The notes beneath the pieces are model-generated. The model had not been told where the DNA came from. It saw only the letters and a list, made by a program, of their open reading frames with translations, and searched no databases. Shown here piece after piece: positions 54,784 to 63,976 of a DNA stretch of 64,000 bases (position 1 is the first letter of the stretch; the number at the start of each line of letters is the position of its first letter). Position numbers and translations under genes: made by a program. Origin of the DNA: Marinomonas sp. SBI8L (lineage in GTDB: Bacteria; Pseudomonadota; Gammaproteobacteria; Pseudomonadales; Marinomonadaceae); assembly GCF_001624705.1 (NCBI RefSeq), contig NZ_JSEO01000002.1, forward strand, positions 1-64,000, read 5' to 3'.

Positions 54784-56379
54784 ATGCGCTTAGAAATTAG
54801 ATCGAATGATAGAATAGGTATTAGCCAAGAAATATTGCATATTTTCTCTAAGTACGCGTGGGATATTCGAGCAATAGAGGTAACGGCTGGCTTTACTTAT
54901 GTTCATGTGAATGAAAGCTATCAAGACTCTTCCCTTATCATTGAGCAAGTGCACTTAATTGATGGTGTCACGTCATGCGACGAAATAGAACTTATGCCTC
55001 AGGAGAGGCGAGAAAACCACTTAAGGACCTTACTCAACCGTATCCCAACCCCAATATTTGACCTCGATGAAGCGGGTAATATTTTAGCCTTGAATCAAGC
55101 CGCGATCCATTTAATTGATTTACCAGATACTAAACTGGAAGGCCTCTCAATCAGTGAGTTTATCGATCAAGACTTTAATGGATTACTGCAAGGTAAAGGA
55201 AGGGAGCAAAGTATTGTCTTCAAGCAAGATGCCCATATTGCAGAGGTAAGCCCCGTTTTGGTAGAAGGCCAAGTGCGTGGTGCACTCTTGATGCTAAGAG
55301 ACATGAATAGCCTAGGGCGGCAAATGTCGCTTATGCAGGCACAAAAGGAGCATGGGTTAGAACAAATAATAGGTCAGTCTGAAACGATTAAACTTTTGAA
55401 ACAACAAACTAAACGCTTTGCACAGCTTCATTTGCCAGTTTTAATTCAAGGCGAAACAGGGACAGGTAAAGAGTTAATCGCTAGGGGGTTACATCAAGAA
55501 AGCGAACAGAAAAATGCCGCATTTCTCGCGTTAAATTGCGCAGCCTTGCCAGAGCACTTATTAGAAAGTGAATTATTTGGTTATGCATCAGGCGCTTTTA
55601 CAGGTGCGCAAAAAGGTGGCAAACCCGGTTTATTAGAACTTGCGGATGGTGGCACCTTATTCTTAGATGAAATTGCTGAAATGTCGGTTTATCTTCAGGC
55701 TAAGTTATTGCGTTTTTTGCAAGATTATCGCTTTCGGCGTGTGGGCGGGAATCGCGAAATCAAAGTAAATGTGAGAATTATAAGTGCCACTCATCAAAAC
55801 CTACCCCAGCAAATCGAAGAAGGTCGTTTTCGAGCAGATCTTTATTATCGCTTAAATGTTTTGAATCTTGTTCTACCTGCGCTCAGGCACAGAGGAAATG
55901 ATATTGCTTTACTGGCTAAGCACTTTATTCAAAGTGCAGCAATTCAAGTTAATATGCCAGCCCCTTTGATTGATGAAGCATCAATTGCTGAATTACATGC
56001 CTACACATGGCCTGGTAATATTCGACAACTACAAAATATATTGTTTCGCCTCGTTGCTCTTAACAAAGGAGAGTATCTTTCTTTAAAGGATATTAAGCAA
56101 AGCCTCGCTCAAGCTGCTGGAGAAATGAAAAGTGTCAAAAAAAGTCATTTGAGACTTGAGTATGATGGGGAACCAATCATAGATAATAAGTTACAGGGAC
56201 AAGAAATTAGAACAGAAGATGATAAAACTTGGGCGAATGCTCAAGCTGAATTTGAGGTGGATTTATTATCACGTTTATACCCGCTTTATCCAAGCACACG
56301 TAAATTAGCAAAGCGTCTTGGCGTATCTCACAATAAGATTGCTATGAAGCTTAAAGAGCACGGTTTTACGTCTGATTAA
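54784..56379 (+). CDS. tyrR: TyrR/PhhR-type sigma-54 enhancer-binding regulator
   Basis: The 531-residue protein has the TyrR order: N-terminal ACT domain (MRLEIRSNDRIGISQEIL, 1-70), PAS domain (about 80-175), AAA+ ATPase with Walker A GETGTGKE (223-230), the sigma-54 contact loop GAFTGA (270-275) and Walker B TLFLDE. A C-terminal Fis-like helix-turn-helix (STRKLAKRLGVSHNKIAMKLKEHG) follows. E. coli TyrR lacks GAFTGA and works with sigma-70; this protein keeps it, as Pseudomonas PhhR does, so it should activate sigma-54 promoters. The ATG at 54784 gives the family start. Its location suggests megL as a target. Confidence 0.93.
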   Translation: MRLEIRSNDRIGISQEILHIFSKYAWDIRAIEVTAGFTYVHVNESYQDSSLIIEQVHLIDGVTSCDEIELMPQERRENHLRTLLNRIPTPIFDLDEAGNILALNQAAIHLIDLPDTKLEGLSISEFIDQDFNGLLQGKGREQSIVFKQDAHIAEVSPVLVEGQVRGALLMLRDMNSLGRQMSLMQAQKEHGLEQIIGQSETIKLLKQQTKRFAQLHLPVLIQGETGTGKELIARGLHQESEQKNAAFLALNCAALPEHLLESELFGYASGAFTGAQKGGKPGLLELADGGTLFLDEIAEMSVYLQAKLLRFLQDYRFRRVGGNREIKVNVRIISATHQNLPQQIEEGRFRADLYYRLNVLNLVLPALRHRGNDIALLAKHFIQSAAIQVNMPAPLIDEASIAELHAYTWPGNIRQLQNILFRLVALNKGEYLSLKDIKQSLAQAAGEMKSVKKSHLRLEYDGEPIIDNKLQGQEIRTEDDKTWANAQAEFEVDLLSRLYPLYPSTRKLAKRLGVSHNKIAMKLKEHGFTSD

Positions 56380-56397
56380 ATGTATTTAATCAGACGT
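56368..56397. terminator. Bidirectional hairpin between tyrR and the DUF2804 gene
   Basis: A perfect 13-bp stem, ACGTCTGATTAAA / TTTAATCAGACGT, with a TGTA loop overlaps the tyrR stop codon. The genes are convergent and 30 bases apart, so it can end both transcripts, although T-tracts are short. Confidence 0.7.
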
Positions 56398-56409
56398 TTC
56401 CTAGATTTA

Positions 56410-57411
56410 TCACCATTTTGCATAATGGTCTTCAACTAAACCCATAGCATTTTGAATCTTTATGGTTTCCTTATTTAGTTTAATGGAGCCATTAAAGTAT
56501 CCAAAAAACTGCCTGAAATTAGATGCAATTAGAATGAGATTCATCTTCTGAGCGCGTTTGCCTTGTTTCTCAAAACTAAGTTCGAGCTTTGCATCATTTG
56601 ATATAAGGTGCCATGTTTGAGACTCTTGGTAGCGATCAAAGCTGAAATCAACCATGTCAATTTTGTAGTATTCATCATCCAACCAGATAGCGTTTTCACT
56701 AAAGCCTGTTTCATTTACGCCGGAAGCCAAATTAAAACCCAGTCGACGACCATCTTCTAAATAGGTAGAGAGACTAGCCCAGTGCCAACTTGTCTCTCTA
56801 CGCATAAATCCCGCACTCCAATCAATGCTTGCTAGAGCTCTTCTTGCTTCTAAAGGGTAACTTTTTGATTGCCAGTTTAATTGCCCATGAACAGGGCGAG
56901 CAGTCAATTTTTGAGTATAAACCCAACCGTTATAGCCTGCTTTAGAGCACAGATTAAGGGCTTTGTCTGAGTTTGTTTCATCAATGATAGCCTCTAAACT
57001 AAGGCCATTCTTTAATCTCAAGGTAATATATCTAGCTTGATGCTTTGCTTCAAACTGCAAAAAATTATCCGCTTTAGATATGCTTGAAAATCCTTTGTTG
57101 GGATGAGAAGACATTCTTGTTTTAAGGCTAAATGGCTGAATGAAATCAAACTCCTCAAAAGTTTGTTTCTCGATGTGGTAAAGGTATACAAAGCAGTTGC
57201 TGGCATATTTTAAATCAACAATAGCCATCCCCATGATAAAGTCATCGCACTTGATTGAAATGAATTGGAACTGATTAAACTTAAACTTTTTCCGCCAATG
57301 AGAAAGCGGTTTATCCATGGCATTTCTGAGGTCATAATCAAGATGGTTAATCTCTTTCGCTTTTGTGTAGCCGAATTCGATTTGTCCTTTACTGTTAACC
57401 AAATATGACAT
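56410..57411 (-). CDS. DUF2804 family protein
   Basis: The 333-residue protein has features I associate with DUF2804: FIMGMAIVDLKYASNCFVYLY in the N-terminal part, and in the second half RRALASIDWSAGFMRRETSWHWAS and RRLGFNLASGVNETGFSENAIW. These suggest two lipocalin-like or AttH-like beta domains. No enzymatic function is established for the family. It has no signal peptide or membrane span. It is a single gene, convergent with tyrR. Confidence 0.85.
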   Translation of the reverse strand: MSYLVNSKGQIEFGYTKAKEINHLDYDLRNAMDKPLSHWRKKFKFNQFQFISIKCDDFIMGMAIVDLKYASNCFVYLYHIEKQTFEEFDFIQPFSLKTRMSSHPNKGFSSISKADNFLQFEAKHQARYITLRLKNGLSLEAIIDETNSDKALNLCSKAGYNGWVYTQKLTARPVHGQLNWQSKSYPLEARRALASIDWSAGFMRRETSWHWASLSTYLEDGRRLGFNLASGVNETGFSENAIWLDDEYYKIDMVDFSFDRYQESQTWHLISNDAKLELSFEKQGKRAQKMNLILIASNFRQFFGYFNGSIKLNKETIKIQNAMGLVEDHYAKW

Positions 57412-57679
57412 TGAAACGTCCCTGAATAATTATTAGTCATTGTTATAGTGTCTTTTACTAATATAAAAATCAATTATTCAGTTCAACTGCTCAATTTATA
57501 CATACCTGTAATAGCAAAACTCATTTCAGATAAGCTATGGATACATTACCTTTATAGTTTGCTATAAGGCGCTCATTTATGGCTGACTTTTGACTAAAAT
57601 AAGTACTGTATCCTATATGGATGCGTTTAATGGCAATTTACTTGAATGCAGTACTTTCTATTGCTAAATTTTCAAATTG

Positions 57680-58705
57680 CTAATAGGCCAAATTAACAGG
57701 TAATATACCCTCTAAGCCTTTAAAACCTTGTAGCCGCTCTTTAAGCCTCATACCAAAATCACTATTGTTGAGGTGAGGGACGCGAGTTTTGTCTGTTTCA
57801 TAGTTATTAAGCTTAACTTCATCAGCAAGATTAGGGTCTTTTAGGCTTGCCTGTTTATCTCTTGCTTGAATAGAAAGCTCTCCAATTAAATCAATATCAT
57901 GCTGCCAACTAAAGCGATTAACACCTCTGAAAGTAAAGTTTTCATCTAGATATCTATCGCTAAGCTGAATCAAATACTGCATTAAATAATGATGTAACAA
58001 ATGAATGTTTGCTTCATCTAGTATGAGTGTAAAAGGGGTGGCTGATAATTCGGCTAATTTGCTTTTATCGGTGGCAATGAAGGTCAAATCAACAAGGTAT
58101 TGCAATTTTACTTGGGCTTGATGAGTTACTTGTCTCTCTTCAAAGTTAACTAGTCTAAAGCAACCATGATCATATTGAATTCTTGCAAGCGCGCTTTGAA
58201 TTATTTGCTGATTCAGTCCAAGCGCATGCTTATCAGTCTTATTTGATAGGGCATGGCTTAATAAAGGAAGATCGTGATGACTATTAAAAGGAGTGCTGGT
58301 TTTATCCTGGTGAGATAGCCTAAAGAGCTCACGAATCTCATGCTCTCGGGCTTTTTTTAAACCTAAAAAGGCTGTTTGGATCACTTCAGAGCTGGGTAGC
58401 TGTGGCTCAATACGCCATTTACGGCCGTATACAATTTTGTAATGTTGCTGATTTTCTTGGTTTAAATAATTGTCATAGCCAATAATACCAACCTGTAGAT
58501 AGAGACCAGACTTATCTTCGCAAACAAAAATAGGGTATTCAGTATCAAACTGAATTTCTTGAATCAGTTTTTCAATCGAAGCAAGCGTATGTTGATATCG
58601 TAAATAATGCTGAGGAATGCATTGAGTATTATTATCTAAACAAATGACAGGGGCATGCTTAATTGCAGACTCGCCTAAATGTAATGGAATGGCTTTGCTC
58701 ATCAT
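57680..58705 (-). CDS. Conserved hypothetical protein, 341 residues
   Basis: I do not recognise a family. The protein has no signal peptide or membrane span and is probably cytoplasmic. Its first ~100 residues include short beta-like segments (PIFVCEDKSGLYLQVGIIGYDNYL), the middle is rich in His, Leu and Gln, and TFRGVNRFSWQHDID lies in the last third. Base composition matches the chromosomal neighbours and the frame is intact over 1 kb, so it is real. A tentative second Met at residue 2 does not change the start. It stands alone, upstream of nothing obvious. Confidence 0.7.
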   Translation of the reverse strand: MMSKAIPLHLGESAIKHAPVICLDNNTQCIPQHYLRYQHTLASIEKLIQEIQFDTEYPIFVCEDKSGLYLQVGIIGYDNYLNQENQQHYKIVYGRKWRIEPQLPSSEVIQTAFLGLKKAREHEIRELFRLSHQDKTSTPFNSHHDLPLLSHALSNKTDKHALGLNQQIIQSALARIQYDHGCFRLVNFEERQVTHQAQVKLQYLVDLTFIATDKSKLAELSATPFTLILDEANIHLLHHYLMQYLIQLSDRYLDENFTFRGVNRFSWQHDIDLIGELSIQARDKQASLKDPNLADEVKLNNYETDKTRVPHLNNSDFGMRLKERLQGFKGLEGILPVNLAY

Positions 58706-58905
58706 AAACTCTTCAAAGGCTCTTATAAAACAAAGAAATGGAGTTTAATCAAGTATACTAATGGGCGGAAGTTGCAAAAAATGCAACTGGTCGAACTAAA
58801 AATGCACCAGTTGTTCACCTGTTTATCTGTTCAAAAATAGTGTAAAGATAATAAAAACTTGAAATGGATTCTAACTTTAGGTTTTTAAAAAATGAGGCGT
58901 AAATT

Positions 58906-59157
58906 TTGTCACCAAACCAATATACTTGCCCCTTATGTCATCAAACTAATGCTTGTGGCCTTAATCAAATGAGCAGCAAAGCGTGCTGGTGTGAATCATT
59001 GTCGCTACCTGAGAAAACGCCAGAATTAAATGAAAAATTAGAAGAGCTGCAAGGAAATATGGTGAGTTTCTCTGAGCTTGGGCAGAGTCAATCTTGCATT
59101 TGCCAAGCTTGCCTAACGAAATTGAATCATTTGTCTAAAGGTTTAATTACTCGTTAA
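58906..59157 (+). CDS. Cysteine-rich CWC family protein
   Basis: The 83-residue protein has a C-P-L-C pair at the start, the ACWCES motif that gives the CWC family its name, and a C-terminal CICQAC motif. The seven to eight cysteines probably bind zinc. No function is known to me. No ATG fits: the TTG at 58906 is used because GAGG lies eight bases upstream. Its last 11 bases overlap the convergent sensor gene. Confidence 0.85.
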   Translation: MSPNQYTCPLCHQTNACGLNQMSSKACWCESLSLPEKTPELNEKLEELQGNMVSFSELGQSQSCICQACLTKLNHLSKGLITR

Positions 59158-61498
59158 TATCATATTTTTTACTGAGGGTAATAACATCACTAATTGGCAT
59201 GGGTTTATAAAAGTAAAAACCCTGAATAAGTTCTACTTTCAGCCTTTTTAAATAGTTCAGCTGCTCTTCTTGCTCTACACCTTCTGCCACAATAGATAAG
59301 CCAAGTCTATGGGCTAACAATATGATGTGCTCAACAACATAGCCAGAGCGAATGTCATGGGGGATTTTTTTCACGAAGGAGTAATCAAGCTTGACCACAT
59401 TAACAGGTAAGTTCTGTAAGTAGGCTAAAGAAGAATATCCAGTGCCAAAATCATCAAGGGCGACATGAAAGCCCGCCGCTTGAAGTTGATTGCTTATGAT
59501 AATGGCGCAATCTAAGTCTTCTAACATGCTACTTTCGGTAAGCTCAAATTCGATATATTTGCTATTAACCTGATGTTTTTGGCAAATTCCCAATAACTCT
59601 TTCACAAGAAAATCACGATTAAACTGATAGGAAGATAGGTTAATAGAAATCCGAAAGCCTGGGCAATGATTAAAATGCTCGATTAATAGTGATGCTTCAC
59701 TGATGATTCTACTGAATAGATAGTTTTCTAATTGAAGCATGAGGTCTTTAGAGGTTTCGACAATAGGCAAGAAATCTCCAGGTCTCAATAAGCCTCTTTG
59801 TGGGTGCTGCCAGCGAATAAGGGCTTCAACGCCTTTGATTTCACCCGTTTGACTGCAAAGTTTGGGTTGGTAATAGGCAATGAATTCTTTATTTTTTATA
59901 CCTGAGGCAACCATGTTTAAGAGATTTTCTCTAGCTTCAATTGCTTCAACGATAGTATTTGAGAAAAAAACTAACTTGTCACTTTTTAAGCCTTTTGAGT
60001 GTTGTAGTGCTTGTTCAAATCGGGTAGCGATAGCCGAATTATCTAGAATGAAATCAAGTTTGATACCACCAGAATGTAGTTTAATATTTTTCATTCTGTT
60101 GATAATTTGCTTCATCAAATTATCAATGTTTTGTTTAAATTCATCCTGACTATGGGCCGAAGTAATGAAGGCAAATTTGCCACCATATAAGCTATAGCAT
60201 TGGCTTTGCTTATCACCATATTGGCTAATGATATCCGCCACATTTTTTATTAGATCGTCAGCGATTTTAAAGCCTTGGCTTTTATTAATTTTTTGCAGTT
60301 TGGCTATATCAATAATAGCCAAGTAGTGGTTGGTTTTATTACGGGTACGACATTCTTCGAAGAAAAGCATCATAGCAGACCGGTTTTTCATGCCGGTTAA
60401 TGTGTCTTCAAATGCCTCTTTCTCAAGTTTTTGCATCGCAAAATCAAGCTTACTTTTTAAAGTACGATTCCAAACATAGAGGAGGACTATCATCAGCAAA
60501 GCCAATATGGCGCCAATAATACTGTTTCTTATCCAAGATTTATCCTGATGGAATTCGTCGTATATGGACTTTCTTGAGAAAACAGCCTGACCATTAGTGA
60601 CTTCATTAAATGTATCAAACATAACGGCCCAACGATCTGGGCTGGTATAACCAAGAGGAATTTTTTTTGAATCGATTAGTTCTATTGTTTTTTGAGCTTC
60701 AAATTGTTGGTGCAATAAATTAAAGGGTTTAGGGTTGAGTGTTTCAAGTGACAAAATATGTCTAATAATCTCATCTGGATACTTGATGGCGTAATTCCAA
60801 CCTCGAATAACAGCACTGCGAATGGATGCTACACGATTAGGGTGATTATTCAGTTCAGATTGTGTTGTCGCTAAACTGTCACCATAAAAATCAATACCAT
60901 AATCAAGCGGTGAAAGTATTTTAACCTTTTGTCCAAGAGCGGCTAACTGGTATGGCTCATTTGAGATATAACCGTAAATGGCAAAAACAGTACCATCAAT
61001 GAGCTTGCTAACATCGCCATCATAAGGGTGTTTGGAGTAGCTGGTGGAAGGGACACCATTTTTATTCAACATGGCATCAATTTGGCCTGCTAACGCCGCA
61101 TCAGCCAGCATTAGCTTTTTCCCCTTGAGCTCTTTTATATCTTGAACATTGTCTTCTAGACGAGTCATCAAAATTTCAGGAGCGTGCTGAAAAATGGAGG
61201 TAACAATAATAACGGGTGAACCAAGAGCCAATGAGTTTATAGACTCGCTACCAAGTACAGCATATTGGCTCGAGTTATTAATGAGTTGGTGTAAGTGGTT
61301 TTTATGAGGGCCGCCTTCAATGAGCTGGACATCCAGCCCCTCATCTTCAAAATAACCTTGTTCTAAGGCGGCATAATAGCCTGCAAACTGAAACTTGTGA
61401 TACCACTTGAGATGAATGCTAACCGTCTCTGCTAAGGAAAGAGAGGTATATAAAACAAGGACGAGCAAGGACACTAAGTGTCTGGCTGATATTAGCAT
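59147..61498 (-). CDS. NMT1-like periplasmic sensor with degenerate GGDEF and EAL domains
   Basis: The 783-residue protein has a signal peptide (1-23) and a periplasmic NMT1/THI5-like solute-binding domain (about 25-310; VSIHLKWYHKFQFAGYYAAL). A membrane span (about 330-350) leads to a GGDEF domain whose signature reads GGKFA, so cyclase activity is unlikely, and an EAL domain. The EAL domain keeps EALIRW, FELTESSML, LDDFGTGYSSL and GVEQEEQL and so should cleave cyclic di-GMP. The binding domain is related to those for thiamine-pyrimidine precursors or sulfonates. The protein probably couples such a ligand to lower c-di-GMP, which often affects exopolysaccharide, but no target is shown. Confidence 0.93.
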   Translation of the reverse strand: MLISARHLVSLLVLVLYTSLSLAETVSIHLKWYHKFQFAGYYAALEQGYFEDEGLDVQLIEGGPHKNHLHQLINNSSQYAVLGSESINSLALGSPVIIVTSIFQHAPEILMTRLEDNVQDIKELKGKKLMLADAALAGQIDAMLNKNGVPSTSYSKHPYDGDVSKLIDGTVFAIYGYISNEPYQLAALGQKVKILSPLDYGIDFYGDSLATTQSELNNHPNRVASIRSAVIRGWNYAIKYPDEIIRHILSLETLNPKPFNLLHQQFEAQKTIELIDSKKIPLGYTSPDRWAVMFDTFNEVTNGQAVFSRKSIYDEFHQDKSWIRNSIIGAILALLMIVLLYVWNRTLKSKLDFAMQKLEKEAFEDTLTGMKNRSAMMLFFEECRTRNKTNHYLAIIDIAKLQKINKSQGFKIADDLIKNVADIISQYGDKQSQCYSLYGGKFAFITSAHSQDEFKQNIDNLMKQIINRMKNIKLHSGGIKLDFILDNSAIATRFEQALQHSKGLKSDKLVFFSNTIVEAIEARENLLNMVASGIKNKEFIAYYQPKLCSQTGEIKGVEALIRWQHPQRGLLRPGDFLPIVETSKDLMLQLENYLFSRIISEASLLIEHFNHCPGFRISINLSSYQFNRDFLVKELLGICQKHQVNSKYIEFELTESSMLEDLDCAIIISNQLQAAGFHVALDDFGTGYSSLAYLQNLPVNVVKLDYSFVKKIPHDIRSGYVVEHIILLAHRLGLSIVAEGVEQEEQLNYLKRLKVELIQGFYFYKPMPISDVITLSKKYDINE

Positions 61499-62091
61499 TG
61501 TATGATCTGCACTAATTTATTCATAAAATGCGCGTTACCATCAATCAACATATTTAACAAATCCATTAGCTATAATATTTAGATAAAAATGATTACTTCT
61601 ATCTCTATAAGTATAACCTTTTTTCTCTGATTAAATTTATATTAACTTGGCCAATTGTAGTTTTTTGTGATTTATAAAACGAAATTTTACCAAGATTATT
61701 CCTAGCAGAAAATTCATGCTTTCATATTAATGAAAAAGACACCTATTGTTACTAAGTGTATGAAATTAATAAGTAAGTCCTAATTTAGTTTGTAATCAAT
61801 TTGTGGCTGTAACTTGCTCTGATTAGCTTGGTTCTACTTAAAATATTAAGTTCAAGCCTTGGCTAAGTTTAGTCTAGATTAAAAATTAAATGCCTCTTCA
61901 TTACTTTCGCAAACTCCCTAGTGCCCACTATTATTGGAGGTGGTGGGTAGAGAGATAGTCTTGCCATTGAAGAAGTGGGTAATAGATGAGATTTGAGAAA
62001 AGGTATTGATATAGACTTTATTTTGATAAAACCTCTCTTAGATAAAGTTTCAAGCTGCAACCTTCTCTGACTCCAGCTTGATTTTAGTTGC
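61499..62091. other. 593-base gap upstream of the EAL sensor gene
   Basis: This DNA lies between two minus-strand genes and should carry the sensor promoter. A minus-strand frame of 89 codons (61869-62138) overlaps the end of the isochorismatase gene. Its peptide has a Pro-rich YPPPPIIVGTREFAKVMKRHL stretch that looks like a shared repeat or a degraded gene end, but I cannot place it. No other coding signal was found. Confidence 0.35.
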
Positions 62092-62793
62092 TTAGTTAGG
62101 CTTTTTGTTTGCGATAAAGCTTTGATACACATAACCATAACTTGTATGTTCTGCTAATACAGCACCAAGTTCTTGGCCCTTAGGGCTTCTCCAGTCATCC
62201 ATAATCTCAGCGAGTACAGAAGTCCAAGTAACTACTTTTACACCAGCTTGTGTCATACGATGAATCGCAGCTTCACGGCTAACTTTATCCCAAGTACCAG
62301 ATGCATCGACAACCGCGTAGACATCATAGCCTTGTGCAACGGCTGAAATGGCAGGAAACATTAGGCACACATCAGTCACTATGCCTGCCATGATAATTTT
62401 ATTACGACCAGTGTCTTTAATTGCCTTTCTAAATTCAGGCGATTTCCATGCATTTATTTCACCTTGTCGGTTAATCACTTTTGCATCAGTGAGTACTTGG
62501 CTAATTTCTCCCATTACAGGTCCGTTAGGCCCTTGCGGATAGCTGGCGGTTACAATGCTTGGTAAGTCCAATACCTTTGCCATCTTAGTTAGGCCTAAAA
62601 TGTTATTTTTTAGCTGGGCAGGATTCATATCTCTTACTCCCACCATAAGTCCAGTTTGATGATCTATCATGGCTAGAACGGCATTATCTGGCGTTAATAC
62701 TTCACTGTATTTATTCGCATATGATTGGCTGGCTAAGCCTAATAGTGCGGCTGTGAAGAGAGTATTTTTAACAATAGATTTGAAAATTTTCAT
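62092..62793 (-). CDS. Exported isochorismatase-fold hydrolase (YcaC-like)
   Basis: The 233-residue protein starts with a signal peptide (cleavage after SYA near residue 26), unusual for this normally cytoplasmic fold. The catalytic triad candidates are Asp in MIDHQTG (near 43), a Lys in the middle (near 116), and Cys in VTDVCLMF (near 142). The layout matches YcaC-type hydrolases of unknown substrate; related enzymes hydrolyse amides or cysteine-linked thio compounds. It is divergent from a LysR gene, which may control it. Confidence 0.9.
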   Translation of the reverse strand: MKIFKSIVKNTLFTAALLGLASQSYANKYSEVLTPDNAVLAMIDHQTGLMVGVRDMNPAQLKNNILGLTKMAKVLDLPSIVTASYPQGPNGPVMGEISQVLTDAKVINRQGEINAWKSPEFRKAIKDTGRNKIIMAGIVTDVCLMFPAISAVAQGYDVYAVVDASGTWDKVSREAAIHRMTQAGVKVVTWTSVLAEIMDDWRSPKGQELGAVLAEHTSYGYVYQSFIANKKPN

Positions 62794-62985
62794 GAGTTAA
62801 ACCTCGTTTTTGAATGTGAGGTCATATTAATTGTTGGTTTAAAAGTGATATATAACTATAAATGAGATTCTTTGTTGATTTATTGATAACAAGATGCTGT
62901 ATTTGAAAAAATGTTCTTGAAACTAAATTGGATTAGATTATTTTATTTAAAGAAATATGACTTATTAAAAGTAGGAAAAATAATA

Positions 62986-63930
62986 ATGAACTTTACCTTG
63001 AAGCAACTGCGTTACTTTGTAAAAGCAGGTGAATTTAATAGTGTAACCAGAGCGGCAGAAACCTTATTTGTTTCTCAGCCATCTATTTCTTCTGCCATTT
63101 TACATTTAGAAGATGTGACAGGTTTACAGCTTTTTGTTAGACATCATGCTCAAGGTCTTTCCTTAACGCCTGCAGGTAGGCAATTTATCCTTAAAGCGAA
63201 GCAGCTTTTGGCTGATGCTGAAGGGTTAGGGCATTATGCGAATACTCTCGGTGAAGATGTTGCTGGTACTCTGAGAATTGTCGGCTTTCCCACTTTTACC
63301 CCAATACTTTTACCTTCTTTAATGAAAAAGTTTGTCGAAACCTACCCTGATGCAAGTGTTCAATGTGATGAAAGCCATCACAAAGACATTATTGAAGACT
63401 TGATTGATGGTCGTTATGAACTTGCTTTAACCTATGATATGCAAATTCCCGCTGAGATCGAATTCGAGCCGATTGTAGAGTTTCCTCCTTATGCCATCTT
63501 GTCTCAAGATCATCCATTGGCACAAAGAGAGACATTAAGTCTAAAAGAACTCGTAGAATATCCAATGGTGCTGTTGGATTGGCCTATGAGCCGAGATTAT
63601 TTCTATTCGCTATTTTTAAGCCAAGACCTTGAGCCTAATTTTGCCTATCGAGCACAGTCCTTGGGCATGGTACGAGGTTTAGTTGGTAACGGTTTTGGTT
63701 ACTCCTTGTTTAATACACCACTTGCAACAAACTTAGCCTTAGATGGTTCTCAGTTGATAGCTATTCCTTTAACAGATAATTTGCGACCACTGAGGCTAGG
63801 TGTAGCAAAGGTTGCTCAGTTTAGGCTGACACCTGTGGCAGATGCCTTTATTGAAATGTTAAAAGAAAGAGCGAGTGAGCTTACAGACTCAGTGTTTACC
63901 GATAAGCGTCTTTATAAAAACTTGAAATAA
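62986..63930 (+). CDS. LysR-family transcriptional regulator
   Basis: The 314-residue LTTR has a helix-turn-helix near 3-62 (FTLKQLRYFVKAGEF..., SVTRAAETLFVSQPSISSAI) and an effector domain near 90-300. The ATG at 62986 is used because it matches the usual LysR start and has AGGA upstream; the frame is open earlier to 62911. It is divergent from the exported isochorismatase-fold gene 192 bases away and probably controls it. The inducer is unknown. Confidence 0.92.
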   Translation: MNFTLKQLRYFVKAGEFNSVTRAAETLFVSQPSISSAILHLEDVTGLQLFVRHHAQGLSLTPAGRQFILKAKQLLADAEGLGHYANTLGEDVAGTLRIVGFPTFTPILLPSLMKKFVETYPDASVQCDESHHKDIIEDLIDGRYELALTYDMQIPAEIEFEPIVEFPPYAILSQDHPLAQRETLSLKELVEYPMVLLDWPMSRDYFYSLFLSQDLEPNFAYRAQSLGMVRGLVGNGFGYSLFNTPLATNLALDGSQLIAIPLTDNLRPLRLGVAKVAQFRLTPVADAFIEMLKERASELTDSVFTDKRLYKNLK

Positions 63931-63937
63931 TCTTGTT

Positions 63938-63976
63938 TAACTTTCCTGCATAAATTTTTTTTATGCAGGAAAGTTA
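63938..63976 (+). terminator. Long hairpin after the LysR gene
   Basis: A perfect 17-bp stem, TAACTTTCCTGCATAAA / TTTATGCAGGAAAGTTA, with a 5-T loop lies eight bases past the stop. The flanks are AT-rich but lack a long T-tract. It probably ends the LysR transcript and perhaps a convergent one beyond the window. Confidence 0.75.

Noticed and set aside
61869-62138. Minus-strand frame of 89 codons with a Pro-rich stretch (YPPPPIIVGTREF)
   Set aside because: It overlaps the end of the isochorismatase-fold gene, has no start signal and no assignable family. It could be a degraded repeat but cannot be supported as a gene.
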